A stretch of 64,000 bases of DNA from Streptomyces sp. MMG1533 (GTDB lineage Bacteria; Actinomycetota; Actinomycetes; Streptomycetales; Streptomycetaceae). The stretch's first letter is position 1. The number at the start of each line of letters is the position of its first letter. This document shows, in pieces, positions 43,453-52,035 of this stretch. Position numbers and translations under genes: made by a program. The notes under the pieces were generated by a model that did not search any database, had not been told where the DNA came from, and saw nothing but the letters and a program-made list of their open reading frames with translations. The DNA is taken from assembly GCF_001279775.1 (NCBI RefSeq), contig NZ_LGDG01000052.1, forward strand, positions 74,992-138,991, given 5' to 3'.

Positions 43453-44514
43453 TCAGCCGGATTGGGATGCGGTCGGCGTTGTCCTGTTGGTCGTGGGCTG
43501 TGTTGCTCCTTGCGCGGGCCGTCCCCTGGTCCCCGGCAGGGGGGTTGGTGCCTCTTCCCCGTCCAGTACGGCCTCGATGTTGCGTGCCGCCAGCTCCACC
43601 ATCGCCGCGCGCGTGGCCTCCGTCGCCGAGCCCACGTGCGGCAGCACCACCAGGTGCGGTTCGGCGAACAGCGGATCGGACGGATCCGTACGCGGTTCGT
43701 CCACCATCACGTCCAGGCCCGCGGAGTGCAGCTTCCCGCCGCGCAGCGCGGTGAGCAGAGCGTCCTCGTCGACGATTCCGCCGCGTCCGGTGTTGACGAG
43801 CGTCGCCGTCGGTTTCATCAGGGCGAGTTCCGGCGTGCCGATCATGCCGGCGGTCTCGGGTGTCAGCGGGGTGTGCACGGACACCACGTCGCTGGTCCGC
43901 AGCAGTTCGTCGAAGGTGACCCAGCGGGACAGCTCGTCGTCCTCCTTGCGGCGCGGATGGTGGTGCTGGACCCGCATCCCGAAGCCGGCCGCCCGCCGTG
44001 CGAGGGCCTTGGCGATCTGTCCGTAGCCGATCAGCCCGAGCGTCGCGCCCTGTACGTCGAGCCCCAGGAAGGCATCCATCCGGAAGGCGCCCCACTCGCC
44101 GCGCCGCAACGCGTCCATGCTGGCGCCGAGCCGCCGCCGTGCCATCAGGATCAGCGCCATCGACACGTCGGCGGTGGTGTCGGCGAGCACCTCGGGGGTG
44201 TGGGTGACCACCACACCGCGCGCGGCGGCGGCCTCGACGTCCACGCCGTCGTAGCCCATCGACGCCAGTGCCACGACGCGGAGGCCGGGGCCGGCCGCGT
44301 CCAGCAGGGCGGCGTCCACCCGGTCGCTGCCGAGGACGAGCAGCCCCTCGCAGCCTCGGACCAGCGTTCCCAGCTCGGCAGAGGTGGGTGGCGCCGTCCC
44401 TTCCCACGCGGTGACGTCGTACCGCGCGGCGAGCCGCCGGACGGCGGGGCCCGGCAGGCCGGTGCGGCTCACCGCGACGCGGGGACGGGGACGGGGTACG
44501 GGTGTGCCGGACAT
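43453..44514 (-). CDS. D-2-hydroxyacid dehydrogenase (2-ketogluconate/glyoxylate reductase type)
   Basis: A 353-residue NAD(P)-dependent reductase. ATG 44514 follows GGGAG by six bases. The Rossmann motif is LGLIGYGQIAKAL (about 156-168). Catalytic residues: Arg in NTGRGGIVDEDAL (about 241), Glu near GLDVMVDEP (about 270), His in VVLPHVGSAT (about 288). Family members such as GhrB reduce 2-keto-D-gluconate, 2,5-diketogluconate, glyoxylate or hydroxypyruvate. The last about 35 residues after PLPGTRGRP are a low-complexity tail that has probably grown from read-through toward the repeat. Last gene of the leftward operon starting at 47373; with the idonate-type genes next to it a keto-aldonate reductase role is inferred. 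Confidence 0.88.
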   Translation of the reverse strand: MSGTPVPRPRPRVAVSRTGLPGPAVRRLAARYDVTAWEGTAPPTSAELGTLVRGCEGLLVLGSDRVDAALLDAAGPGLRVVALASMGYDGVDVEAAAARGVVVTHTPEVLADTTADVSMALILMARRRLGASMDALRRGEWGAFRMDAFLGLDVQGATLGLIGYGQIAKALARRAAGFGMRVQHHHPRRKEDDELSRWVTFDELLRTSDVVSVHTPLTPETAGMIGTPELALMKPTATLVNTGRGGIVDEDALLTALRGGKLHSAGLDVMVDEPRTDPSDPLFAEPHLVVLPHVGSATEATRAAMVELAARNIEAVLDGEEAPTPLPGTRGRPAQGATQPTTNRTTPTASQSG

Positions 44515-44575
44515 GCGCAACTCCCACGGAGAAAGGGGACGGGCGGGTGAGGGGCCGGCTCGTGGCCGGACCGCG

Positions 44576-45667
44576 TCAGGGCGTTGTCGGATCCGCGAAG
44601 TCGAGGAGCACCTTGCAGGACCGCGCCGGGTCGGCTGCCAGTTCGAAGGCCTCGCCGGTGTGTGCCACGGGGAGTACGGAGGTCACCACCGGGTCGACCG
44701 GGAGGCGGCCGTCGGCCAGGGCTCGCAGTACCTCGCCGAGCTCGGTGTCGAAGCGGAAGGAGCCGACCAGTCGCAGCTCCCGTGTGATCAGCGCGTTCGC
44801 GGCGACCGGGGTGTCCCCGGGCGGGAGCAGGCCGAGGCCCACCACCAGACCGCCCCGGTCCACTCCGTACACGCAGGTGCGCAGCCCGGCGGGGTTGCCG
44901 GAGGACTCGATGGCGATGTCCGCCGCCAGTTCCTCCAGCCCGTCCCCGCCGCTCGAGGGGCCGCCGATGCGTACGGTCGAGTCGGCGCCCACCTGCTTGG
45001 CGACGGCCAGCGGCGCCTCGTGGACGTCGGTCACGGTGATCTCACCGGCACCGGCGGCGCGCAGGGCCGCGACCACCAGGCAGCCGATCGGTCCGGCACC
45101 GGTGACCAGGACCCGCTTGCCGCGTACGTCGCCGGCCTGTCGTACCGCGTGCCAGGCGACCGCCGCCGGCTCGGCGATCGCGGCGAGCTTCAGGTCAAGG
45201 CCCTCGGGCAGGGGCAAAATCCGTTCCGCGGGCACCACCAGGACCTCGGCGAAGCCGCCCTGGACGTGGGGGTTGCGGGCGGCGCTGCCGAGATAGCCGG
45301 TGTCCAGGCAGGTGTTGCGCCGTCCCGCGGCGCACTGTCGGCACGCGCCGCAGGAGGCCAACGGGTGTACGGCCACCGGGGTTCCGGGTGGCGGGGCCTG
45401 AGTGCCGGGGCCCGCCGCGCGTACCAGGCCGACGATCTCGTGACCGAGGACGAGCGGTTCGCGCAGCCGGAACTCGCCGACCGCGCCGTGCCGCCAGTAG
45501 TGCAGGTCGGAGCCGCAGATCCCGCCGTAGCGGATGTCGACCGCCACCTCGCCGGGGCCGGGCTCCGGCACCGGCCGTTCCTCCAGGCGCAGGTCGCCCG
45601 CCCCGTGGGCCACGACCGCTCGCATCGTCGCTGAGTTCGCTGAGTTCGCTGAGTGGGCTGAGTTCAT
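44576..45667 (-). CDS. idnD: Zinc-dependent alcohol dehydrogenase, L-idonate 5-dehydrogenase-like
   Basis: A 363-residue medium-chain dehydrogenase oxidising L-idonate to 5-keto-D-gluconate in the best-matching family. ATG 45667 follows AAAGGA. Catalytic zinc ligands are in GGICGSDLHYWRHG (Cys about 51) and LVLGHEIVG (His-Glu about 75); the structural zinc has four cysteines in SCGACRQCAAGRRNTC (about 105-120). The NAD loop is VTGAGPIGCLVV (about 189-200). The N-terminal extension NSAHSANSANSAT comes from a 9-base tandem repeat and is probably dispensable; MRAVVAHGAG (residue 15) is the usual family start. It is 15 bases downstream of the IdnO-like gene, consistent with paired function. Confidence 0.85.
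   Translation of the reverse strand: MNSAHSANSANSATMRAVVAHGAGDLRLEERPVPEPGPGEVAVDIRYGGICGSDLHYWRHGAVGEFRLREPLVLGHEIVGLVRAAGPGTQAPPPGTPVAVHPLASCGACRQCAAGRRNTCLDTGYLGSAARNPHVQGGFAEVLVVPAERILPLPEGLDLKLAAIAEPAAVAWHAVRQAGDVRGKRVLVTGAGPIGCLVVAALRAAGAGEITVTDVHEAPLAVAKQVGADSTVRIGGPSSGGDGLEELAADIAIESSGNPAGLRTCVYGVDRGGLVVGLGLLPPGDTPVAANALITRELRLVGSFRFDTELGEVLRALADGRLPVDPVVTSVLPVAHTGEAFELAADPARSCKVLLDFADPTTP
45627..45665 (-). repeat. GCTGAGTTC-type 9-bp tandem repeat in the idnD 5' end
   Basis: About four near-identical 9-base units on the plus strand encode Ser-Ala-Asn repeats at the N-terminus of the dehydrogenase. The unit length keeps the reading frame. Confidence 0.75.
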
Positions 45668-45682
45668 GTCTTCGGTCCTTTC

Positions 45683-46468
45683 TCAGATGACCGCGGTCAG
45701 GCCGCCGTCGACGGCGATCACCTGGCCGTTGACGAAGTCCGACGCGGGGGCGGCGAGCCACACCAGCGTGCCGACGAGATCCTCGACCGAGGCCCAGCGC
45801 CCGGCCGGGGTGCGGCCCCGGATCCAGGAGTCGAAGGCGGCGTCGTCGACGAGGGGGCGGGTCAGTTCGGTGACCACGTAGCCGGGTGCCAGGCCGTTGA
45901 CCGTCAGCCCCGAGCCGGCCCACTCCGCGCACATGCCCCGGGTCAGCATCGCGAGGCCGCCCTTGGAGGCCGCGTAGGCGGCGATGCCGGGACGGGCGAG
46001 CCAGGTCTGCACGGAACAGATGTTGACGATCTTTCCGTGGCCGCGCCCGACCATGCCCGCGGCCACCGCGCGGCCGACCAGGAAGGCACTGGTGAGGTTG
46101 GTGTGCAGGACCCGTTCGAAGTTCTCGGCGGAGACCTGCAGGAGTGGTTCGCGGTGCTGCACGCCGGTGTTGTTGACCAGGATGTCCAGCGGGCCGATCC
46201 GGTTCTCGATCTCCTGGATCGCCGTATGCACGGACGCCTCGTCGGTGACGTCGAACGGCACCGCGTGCACCTTGGTCCCGGTGCGTTCGGCGAGTTCGGC
46301 ACGGGCACGTTCCAGGGCCTCGGGATCACGGCCGTTGAGGACGAGTTCGGCGCCCGCCTCGGCCAGTCCCGCCGCGAGGGCGAATCCGATGCCCTTGCTG
46401 GATCCGGTGACCAGGGCCAGCCGCCCGGAGAGGTCGAACAGGGAAGGACCCTTGGCTGAAGTCGTCAT
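45683..46468 (-). CDS. idnO: Short-chain dehydrogenase, gluconate 5-dehydrogenase-like
   Basis: A 261-residue classical SDR. The cofactor loop is VTGSSKGIGFALA (about 21-33), with NNTGVQHREPLL (about 96-107), Ser in VNICSVQTWLA (about 149) and the catalytic YAASKGG (Tyr about 163, Lys about 167). The opening SLFDLSGRLALVTGSSKGIG is the typical start of IdnO/Ga5DH, which reduces 5-keto-D-gluconate to D-gluconate. Start ATG 46468 overlaps the stop of the upstream gene (ATGA); the idonate dehydrogenase gene follows after 15 bases. Together these two would convert L-idonate to D-gluconate. Confidence 0.88.
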   Translation of the reverse strand: MTTSAKGPSLFDLSGRLALVTGSSKGIGFALAAGLAEAGAELVLNGRDPEALERARAELAERTGTKVHAVPFDVTDEASVHTAIQEIENRIGPLDILVNNTGVQHREPLLQVSAENFERVLHTNLTSAFLVGRAVAAGMVGRGHGKIVNICSVQTWLARPGIAAYAASKGGLAMLTRGMCAEWAGSGLTVNGLAPGYVVTELTRPLVDDAAFDSWIRGRTPAGRWASVEDLVGTLVWLAAPASDFVNGQVIAVDGGLTAVI

Positions 46469-47373
46469 GACCGGTCTCCCGTCGAACCGTTTCCGTTTCC
46501 GGCACCGGTTCCGTAGTAGTGCATGAGTGCGGCGTTGTCGGCGTCGCCGTGGCCCGCGGCGGCCAGCCAGCGGTGCAGTTCGGAGACGGCGGTGGTGACC
46601 GGCAGCGGCACTCCGGCCGAGAGCGCGTAGTCGCGGGCCGCCTCCAGGTCCTTGACCATGTTGCTGACCCGTCCGGTCGGGGTGAGGTCGACCTCGGCGA
46701 ACTTGACGAAGAACTCCTGAAGCAGCGCCGAGTCGGCCCTGCCCCCGGTGAGCGCCGCCTGTACGTGCCGTGGCGGCAGACCGGCCGCCCGCACCAGGGC
46801 GGCGGCCTCGGCGAGGGCGGCGAATCCGCAGCCGACCAGCACCTGGTTGACGGCCTTGACCAGCTGCCCCGAGCCGGCCGGGCCGAGGTGGGTGAGTTGG
46901 GAGGAGAGAGCACCGAGCACCGGCAGCGCCCGTTCCACGTCGTCCGTCTCGCCGCCGAGCATCAGCGTCAGCTCGCCGCGCTCCGCGCCCGGTGCGCCGC
47001 CGGACAGGGGCGCGTCGACCCAGCCGGCGCCGAGCTTCGCGGCGCGTTCGGCGAAGGCGCGGGTGCGCCCGGGATCGATGCTGGACATGTCTATGACGAG
47101 GACGCCCTCGGGTGTGGCGGTGAGGACCCCTTCGGGGCCGAAGACCACCTGCTCGACGATGTCGGCGGTGTTGAGCGAGAGGACCACCACGGAGGACGAG
47201 GCGAGCTCTGCCGCCGAGTCCGCCGGGACCGCCCCGTCCCTGGCGAGTTCCGCCACCACGTCCTGCCGGACGTCGTAGACCCGCACGGTGCGTTCGCGCC
47301 GCAGCAGTCTGCGGGCGATGGCCGACCCCATGACCCCGAGCCCGGCGAGCCCCACCTGTGGATGTCCTGACAC
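46465..47373 (-). CDS. Beta-hydroxyacid dehydrogenase (HIBADH/tartronate semialdehyde reductase family)
   Basis: A 302-residue NAD(P)-dependent enzyme. GTG 47373 lies nine bases after GGGAGG. Motifs: Rossmann VGLAGLGVMGSAIARRL (about 7-23), substrate loop WVDAPLSGGAPGAE (about 118-131) and catalytic Lys in GSGQLVKAVNQVLVG (about 172). Relatives reduce tartronate or succinic semialdehyde, or oxidise 3-hydroxyisobutyrate or aldonates. First gene of the leftward operon ending at 43453. Its promoter region is shared with the divergent MHS permease and contains three copies of the proposed IclR operator. Exact substrate not determinable. Confidence 0.88.
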   Translation of the reverse strand: MSGHPQVGLAGLGVMGSAIARRLLRRERTVRVYDVRQDVVAELARDGAVPADSAAELASSSVVVLSLNTADIVEQVVFGPEGVLTATPEGVLVIDMSSIDPGRTRAFAERAAKLGAGWVDAPLSGGAPGAERGELTLMLGGETDDVERALPVLGALSSQLTHLGPAGSGQLVKAVNQVLVGCGFAALAEAAALVRAAGLPPRHVQAALTGGRADSALLQEFFVKFAEVDLTPTGRVSNMVKDLEAARDYALSAGVPLPVTTAVSELHRWLAAAGHGDADNAALMHYYGTGAGNGNGSTGDRS

Positions 47374-47408
47374 TCGAACCAACCTCCCGAACGAAATCCT
47401 GTACGCGA

Positions 47409-47505
47409 AACAACATACTGGACGCAGGTGGTGAGAGAGTGCAACTGTCCTGCGATGTACACCCTTGACTGTTCAGCATATTGGCTTGCGCTCCACATGC
47501 TGTTA
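47409..47505. promoter_or_regulatory. Cluster of three putative IclR operators in a divergent promoter
   Basis: Aligned on CAAYATGCTGRAC: site A CAACATACTGGAC (47411-47423); site B on the minus strand CAATATGCTGAAC within GTTCAGCATATTGGCT (47471-47486); site C CCACATGCTGTTA (47493-47505). The 16 bases of site B recur exactly, in opposite orientation, at 58615-58630 before the iclR gene. Sites flank the start region of the leftward operon and precede the MHS permease. Confidence 0.75.
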
Positions 47506-47570
47506 CGGTCCTGGGCGTCCGCAGATGTACGGCCTGTTACCAAGCCGTTGAGACGGAAGGGCGGCATCCC

Positions 47571-48911
47571 ATGCAGATGCCAACGACGACATCCCGACTC
47601 GCCGACGGGGCGAGCGACCAGAGGAACCCCGGTCTGCGCCGGGCGCTCGTCACCAGTTCGGTGGGCAGTGCCCTCGAGTACTACGACTTCGCGATCTATG
47701 GCACCGCCTCGGCCCTGGTGTTCCGGCACCTCTTCTTCCCCGGGCTCGGCCCGGCGGTCGGACTCGTCGCCATCTTCGCCACCTACGCGGTCGGCTTCTT
47801 CGCCCGCCCGCTGGGCGGACTGTTCTTCGGCTCGCTCGGAGACCGGCACGGCCGTAAGACCGTGCTGGTGGTGACCGTCGCGCTGATGGGCGGCTCGTCC
47901 TTCGCCATCGGGCTGCTGCCCACCTACCACACGGTCGGTGTGTGGAGCCCCGTCCTGTTGATGCTCCTGCGCCTGCTCCAGGGCTTCGGAGCCGGAGCGG
48001 AACAGGCCGGGGCCTCGACGCTGATGGCCGAGTACGCCCCACCGGCCCGACGCGGCTACTACGCGGCACTGCCCTTCGTCGGCATCCAGGTCGGCATGCT
48101 GCTCGCCACCGCCCTGTTCATACCGCTGGCCCGGCTCGACGAGGACGTGCTGTTCGGCTGGGTGTGGCGGGTGCCGTTCCTGCTCAGTGCCGTACTGATC
48201 CTGGTCGCGGTGTACATCCGGCTGAAGCTGGAGGAGAGCCCGGCCTTCGAGCGGCTGGCGGAGAGCGGCGAGGTCAGCAAGCGACCGCTGCGCGACCTCA
48301 TGGTCAACAGCCGCCGCAATCTGTTCATCACCTTCGGCCTGCGGATGGCCGAGAACGGCACCTCGTACCTGTACTCCACCTTCAGCATCAGCTACGTGAC
48401 CACCGTCGTCGGCGTCTCCGGCTCGGTCGGCCCGCTGGCCGTGGCCTGCGCCTCGCTCGCCGGTATCGTCACCATCCCGCTGTTCGGCATGCTCTCCGAC
48501 CGGATCGGCCGGGTCCCGCTCTACCGGATGGCCGCACTGTTCCAGGCGGTCTTCGCCGTCCCCGCCTTCGCGCTGATGAGCTCCGGGAACACCGTGCTGA
48601 TCTGCGTGGTCATCACCCTCGGCATCGGAGTCGGCGTCAACGGCATGCTGGGCTCCCAGTGCGCCCTGCTCGCCGAACTGTTCGGGGCGCGGCACCGCTA
48701 CACCGGCGTCGCGATCGGCCGGGAGTTCAGCGCGATCATCGCCGGAGGCATCGCCCCGCTGCTCGGCGCGACGCTGCTGCTGGCCTTCAGCGACGCGTGG
48801 TGGCCGCTGGCGGCCTACGTGGTCGTCCTCTCGCTGATCACCTTCGTCACCACCTTCGTCACCCCGGAGACCCGAGGCCGGGATCTCACCGATCTCGCCG
48901 ACGCCCGCTGA
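47571..48911 (+). CDS. MFS transporter of the metabolite:H+ symporter (MHS) family
   Basis: A 446-residue permease with twelve predicted transmembrane segments. ATG 47571 is ten bases after GGAAGG. MHS hallmarks: SSVGSALEYYDFAIYGTASA (about 24-43), the loop motif GSLGDRHGRKTVLV (about 87-100) and RLLQGFGAGAEQAGASTLMA (about 134-153). Relatives carry alpha-ketoglutarate, shikimate, citrate, proline/betaine or aromatic acids with protons. Placement between a gluconokinase and an aldonate-dehydrogenase operon suggests import of a sugar acid (inferred). It is divergent from the operon at 47373 and carries the operator cluster in its leader. Confidence 0.9.
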   Translation: MQMPTTTSRLADGASDQRNPGLRRALVTSSVGSALEYYDFAIYGTASALVFRHLFFPGLGPAVGLVAIFATYAVGFFARPLGGLFFGSLGDRHGRKTVLVVTVALMGGSSFAIGLLPTYHTVGVWSPVLLMLLRLLQGFGAGAEQAGASTLMAEYAPPARRGYYAALPFVGIQVGMLLATALFIPLARLDEDVLFGWVWRVPFLLSAVLILVAVYIRLKLEESPAFERLAESGEVSKRPLRDLMVNSRRNLFITFGLRMAENGTSYLYSTFSISYVTTVVGVSGSVGPLAVACASLAGIVTIPLFGMLSDRIGRVPLYRMAALFQAVFAVPAFALMSSGNTVLICVVITLGIGVGVNGMLGSQCALLAELFGARHRYTGVAIGREFSAIIAGGIAPLLGATLLLAFSDAWWPLAAYVVVLSLITFVTTFVTPETRGRDLTDLADAR

Positions 48912-48918
48912 GTGATCC

Positions 48919-48936
48919 GGCCGCCCTTCGGCGGCC
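48919..48936. terminator. Short GC stem-loop after the MHS permease gene
   Basis: GGCCGCC (48919-48925) and GGCGGCC (48930-48936) with a CTTC loop, seven bases after the stop. May weaken read-through into the kinase gene. Confidence 0.5.
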
Positions 48937-48964
48937 CGGCCCCCGGACGACGGGCCCTGAGACA

Positions 48965-49009
48965 GCCGGCCCCGCGCCCTGCCCCCCTGCCCGCGGGCGC
49001 GGGGCCGGC
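48965..49009. promoter_or_regulatory. 15-bp perfect hairpin between permease and gluconokinase genes
   Basis: Bases 48965-48979 pair perfectly with 48995-49009 across a 15-base C-rich loop; nearly all GC. It is about 70 bases before the kinase start. Terminator, attenuator, or segmental-stability element are all possible. Confidence 0.7.
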
Positions 49010-49079
49010 ACCCATGTGACCCCACGGAACAGCACACCGGGTCGACACGGCCACGGATACGAAAACGGAGGCGGAGACA

Positions 49080-50633
49080 GTGATGAAGGACGAGACCCAG
49101 GTGGTGCTCGGGATCGACCTGGGCACCACCGCGACCAAAGTGGTCGCGGTGGACGGTGCCTACCGGGTGGTCTCGACCGTCGAGCGTCCCGCGCCGCTGC
49201 GCACCGGGCGGCACGGGGAAGCCGTCCACGACCCGGAGACGGTGCTGGCGGGAGCGATGGAAGCGGTCCGGGAGAGCGCCGGGATCTGTGCCGGGCGCGG
49301 TCTTGCGGTCGTTGCCCTGTCCTTCAGCGCGGCCCTGCACACCCTGCTCGCGCTGGACTCCTGCGGCGATCCGTTGACCCCGGCGCTGAGCTGGGCGGAC
49401 ACCAGGGCCGCCGACATCGCCAGACGCCTGCGGGCGGCCGGGAGCAGCCGCGGTACCGGCCCCGCCCCGGCCGGAGGCGGCGGCACGGCAAGGACGGAGA
49501 ACATCGATGCCGACGCCCTGCACCGGGCGACCGGAACCCCCGTGCACTCCATGGCCCCGCTCACCAAACTCGCCTGGTTCACGGCACACGAGCCGGAACT
49601 CGTCCGGCGTACGGCCACCTGGTGCGGCCTGAAGGACTACGTCCTCGCGCGGTTCACCGGCAGGCTGGTCACCGACCTGTCCTGCGCCTCCGCCACCGGC
49701 CTGCTGGACATGCGCACCACCCGATGGCACGACCCCGCCCTGGACATCGCCGGGGTGGGTGCCGACCGGCTGCCCGAACTGGTGCCGCCGACCACCGTGT
49801 TCACGCTGCTCCCCGAAGTCGCCGCCGCCCTGGGGCTGCCCGCCGGGCTGCCCGTGGTGGCGGGCGCCGGGGACGGTCCGCTGGCCAATCTCGCCGTCGG
49901 GGCCACCGCGCCGGCCACCGCCGCCCTGTCCCTCGGCACCAGCGGCGCCCTGCGCGTCGTACGCGACCGGCCCGGCGTGGACGAACGCTGCCGGGTGTTC
50001 TGCTACTACCTCGCGGACGGACTGTGGGTGCTCGGCGGGGCGGTCAGCAACGCCGGGGTCGTCGCCCAGTGGGCCGCCGAGTCCTTCGGCGGCGTCGACG
50101 TCGGTGACCTGCTGAAGGAGGCAGGCGAGGTCGAGCCCGGCGCCGAGGGGCTGATCGCCCTGCCGCACCTGCTCGGGGAACGCGCACCCTGGTGGGACCC
50201 GGACGCGCGCGGCGCCCTGATCGGGCTGCGCCGCGGACACGGCAGGGCCCACATGACCCGGGCCATGATCGAGGGTGTCGGGCAGCAACTCGCCCTGGTG
50301 CGCGACTCCTTGCTCGCCGCCGACGCCCCGATCACCTCGGTGCGGGCCACCGGGGGCGCCCTGCGCTCCCCCCTGTGGGCGGAGATCGTCGCCGCCGCGC
50401 TCGACATGCCACTGGAGATCACCGACGACACCGCGGGCTCCGGCTTCGGCGCCGCGCTGCTCGCCCGGCACGCGCTCGGCGCCCTGCCCTCGCTGACCTC
50501 CCCGGTGCCCGGCGCCCGCGCACACCGCACCGTGACCCCCGATCCGGTGGCGGCGCGGCGGCTGGCGGAGACCCGCGGACTCAGCGAACAGCTGTACCAG
50601 CTCCTGCGCGGGATGCAGGGGCCGCACCGGTGA
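49080..50633 (+). CDS. gntK: FGGY-family carbohydrate kinase, gluconokinase
   Basis: A 517-residue sugar kinase phosphorylating D-gluconate to 6-phosphogluconate. GTG 49080 is eight bases after GGAGG; ATG 49083 is the alternative. Domain I starts VVLGIDLGTTATKVVAVDG (phosphate-1 loop). SFSAALHTLLALDSCG, SWADTRAAD and GTPVHSMAPLTKLAWF (about 153-168) match FGGY gluconokinases more than xylulose or glycerol kinases. GAGDGPLANLAVGA (about 262-275, catalytic Asp) and LSLGTSGALRVV (about 284-295, ATP phosphate-2) lie in domain II. A small Gly/Pro-rich insertion near residues 122-136 is unusual. With Gnd encoded at 54592 it completes entry to the pentose phosphate pathway. The 3' end overlaps the convergent MFS gene by 53 bases. 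Confidence 0.9.
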   Translation: MMKDETQVVLGIDLGTTATKVVAVDGAYRVVSTVERPAPLRTGRHGEAVHDPETVLAGAMEAVRESAGICAGRGLAVVALSFSAALHTLLALDSCGDPLTPALSWADTRAADIARRLRAAGSSRGTGPAPAGGGGTARTENIDADALHRATGTPVHSMAPLTKLAWFTAHEPELVRRTATWCGLKDYVLARFTGRLVTDLSCASATGLLDMRTTRWHDPALDIAGVGADRLPELVPPTTVFTLLPEVAAALGLPAGLPVVAGAGDGPLANLAVGATAPATAALSLGTSGALRVVRDRPGVDERCRVFCYYLADGLWVLGGAVSNAGVVAQWAAESFGGVDVGDLLKEAGEVEPGAEGLIALPHLLGERAPWWDPDARGALIGLRRGHGRAHMTRAMIEGVGQQLALVRDSLLAADAPITSVRATGGALRSPLWAEIVAAALDMPLEITDDTAGSGFGAALLARHALGALPSLTSPVPGARAHRTVTPDPVAARRLAETRGLSEQLYQLLRGMQGPHR

Positions 50634-52035
50634 CCACCGCCCCGGCGTCCCGCCGCAGTCGTGCCGCCTCCGCGACCGTGGCCAGGGGAAGCAGGGCGAG
50701 CAGCGCGAACGCCACCCGGTAGGGGGCGGCGGGGCCGGCCAGGCCGAGGAGGGGCGCGACCGGGCCCGCCGCGTGCAGCGCCAGGGCGCCGAAGGCGACC
50801 CCGAGGCCGGCGGCGAGCTGCTGCACCGTGCTGGAGAGCGCGTTGGCGCCGCTGGTGCGGTCCGGCTCGATGTCGGCGAAGCCGATCGTCGCGTACGCAC
50901 TGAGCGAGACGGACCGGCACACGCCGCTCACGAACAGCACGGACACCACGACGGCCATCGGCGTGTGCGGGCCGAGCAGCCCGCACAGCACGAAGGTCGC
51001 CGCCGTCGCGACCCCGTTCACCAGCAGCACGGCACGAAAGCCGAAGCGGCGCAGCAGGGGACTGGTGAGCGGCTTGACGGCGACGTTGCCCGCGAACACC
51101 GCTATGAGCACCAGTCCGGCGGTGGCCGCGCTCCAGCCGAAGGCCCCCTGGAACATCAGGGGCAGCAGGAACGGCACGGCGGTGATCGCCGCGCGGAACA
51201 GGGCGCCACCCGCGTTCGACACCCGGAAGGTGTCCACCTTCAGGGCGTCGAGGTCGAGCAACGGGCCTCGCGTCCGCCGCAGGTGACGTACCGTCAGCAG
51301 ACAGAGAGCGGCCCCCGCGGCGAACCAGGACGCGCCCGCGCCCCACGCGGCCGGCGCAGCCCCGAACCGCTCCAGCCCCAGCACCACCCCCGCCAGCCCG
51401 GCCCCGCCGAGCCCGAAGCCCGCCCAGTCGAGACGCGGCCGGTCCGCCCGCCGCAGATCGGGGACGAGCCGCAGGGCGAGCGGCAGCGCCAGCACGCCCA
51501 ACGGCACGTTCACCAGGAAGATCCAGTGCCAGGAGGCGTACGTCGTGAACAGCCCGCCCAGCGCCGGTGCGAGGACCGGGGCCAGCAGACCGGGCCAGGT
51601 CAGCCAGGCGATCGCGCGCAGCAGATCCGTCTTCCGGGTGGAGCGCAGCACCGCCAGCCTGCCGACGGGCACCATCATCGCCCCGCCGATGCCCTGCGCG
51701 ACGCGCATCGCGACCAGCTCGGGCAGCCCGCCCGCCGCCGCGCAGAGCGCCGAGGCGAGAGTGAACACGGCGATCGCCCAGACGAAGACCCGGCGGGCGC
51801 CGTAGCGGTCGGCGGCCCAGCCGCTCACCGGGATGAACACGGCCAGCGCGACGAAGTACGCCGTCATGGCGACGCCGATGTCGGCCGGCCGCACCCCGAA
51901 GGAGGCGGCCATGTCGGGGGCGGCCGTCGAGATGATCGTGCCGTCCAGGTTCTCCATGAAGAAGGCCCCGGCGACCAGCAGAGCCAGTCCCCGGCGGCCC
52001 GCCTCTTCGCCCTTCGGGCCGCCCCCGCCGCTCAC
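50581..52035 (-). CDS. MFS transporter, DHA2 (14-helix) drug/metal efflux type
   Basis: A 484-residue membrane protein. It opens LALLVAGAFFMENLDGTIIS (helix 1 with the DHA2 ENLDGTI motif), followed by the loop motif GWAADRYGARRVFVWA (about 71-86) and the antiporter motif WLTWPGLLAPVLAPALGG (about 143-160). Fourteen hydrophobic segments are likely. ATG 52035 overlaps the stop of the multicopper oxidase gene (ATGA), so the two are coupled: oxidation or sequestration outside with export by this pump is a plausible joint function, e.g. in copper or phenolic stress. It is not obviously linked to the surrounding sugar-acid genes. Confidence 0.9.
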   Translation of the reverse strand: MSGGGGPKGEEAGRRGLALLVAGAFFMENLDGTIISTAAPDMAASFGVRPADIGVAMTAYFVALAVFIPVSGWAADRYGARRVFVWAIAVFTLASALCAAAGGLPELVAMRVAQGIGGAMMVPVGRLAVLRSTRKTDLLRAIAWLTWPGLLAPVLAPALGGLFTTYASWHWIFLVNVPLGVLALPLALRLVPDLRRADRPRLDWAGFGLGGAGLAGVVLGLERFGAAPAAWGAGASWFAAGAALCLLTVRHLRRTRGPLLDLDALKVDTFRVSNAGGALFRAAITAVPFLLPLMFQGAFGWSAATAGLVLIAVFAGNVAVKPLTSPLLRRFGFRAVLLVNGVATAATFVLCGLLGPHTPMAVVVSVLFVSGVCRSVSLSAYATIGFADIEPDRTSGANALSSTVQQLAAGLGVAFGALALHAAGPVAPLLGLAGPAAPYRVAFALLALLPLATVAEAARLRRDAGAVVTGAAPASRAGAGTAVR

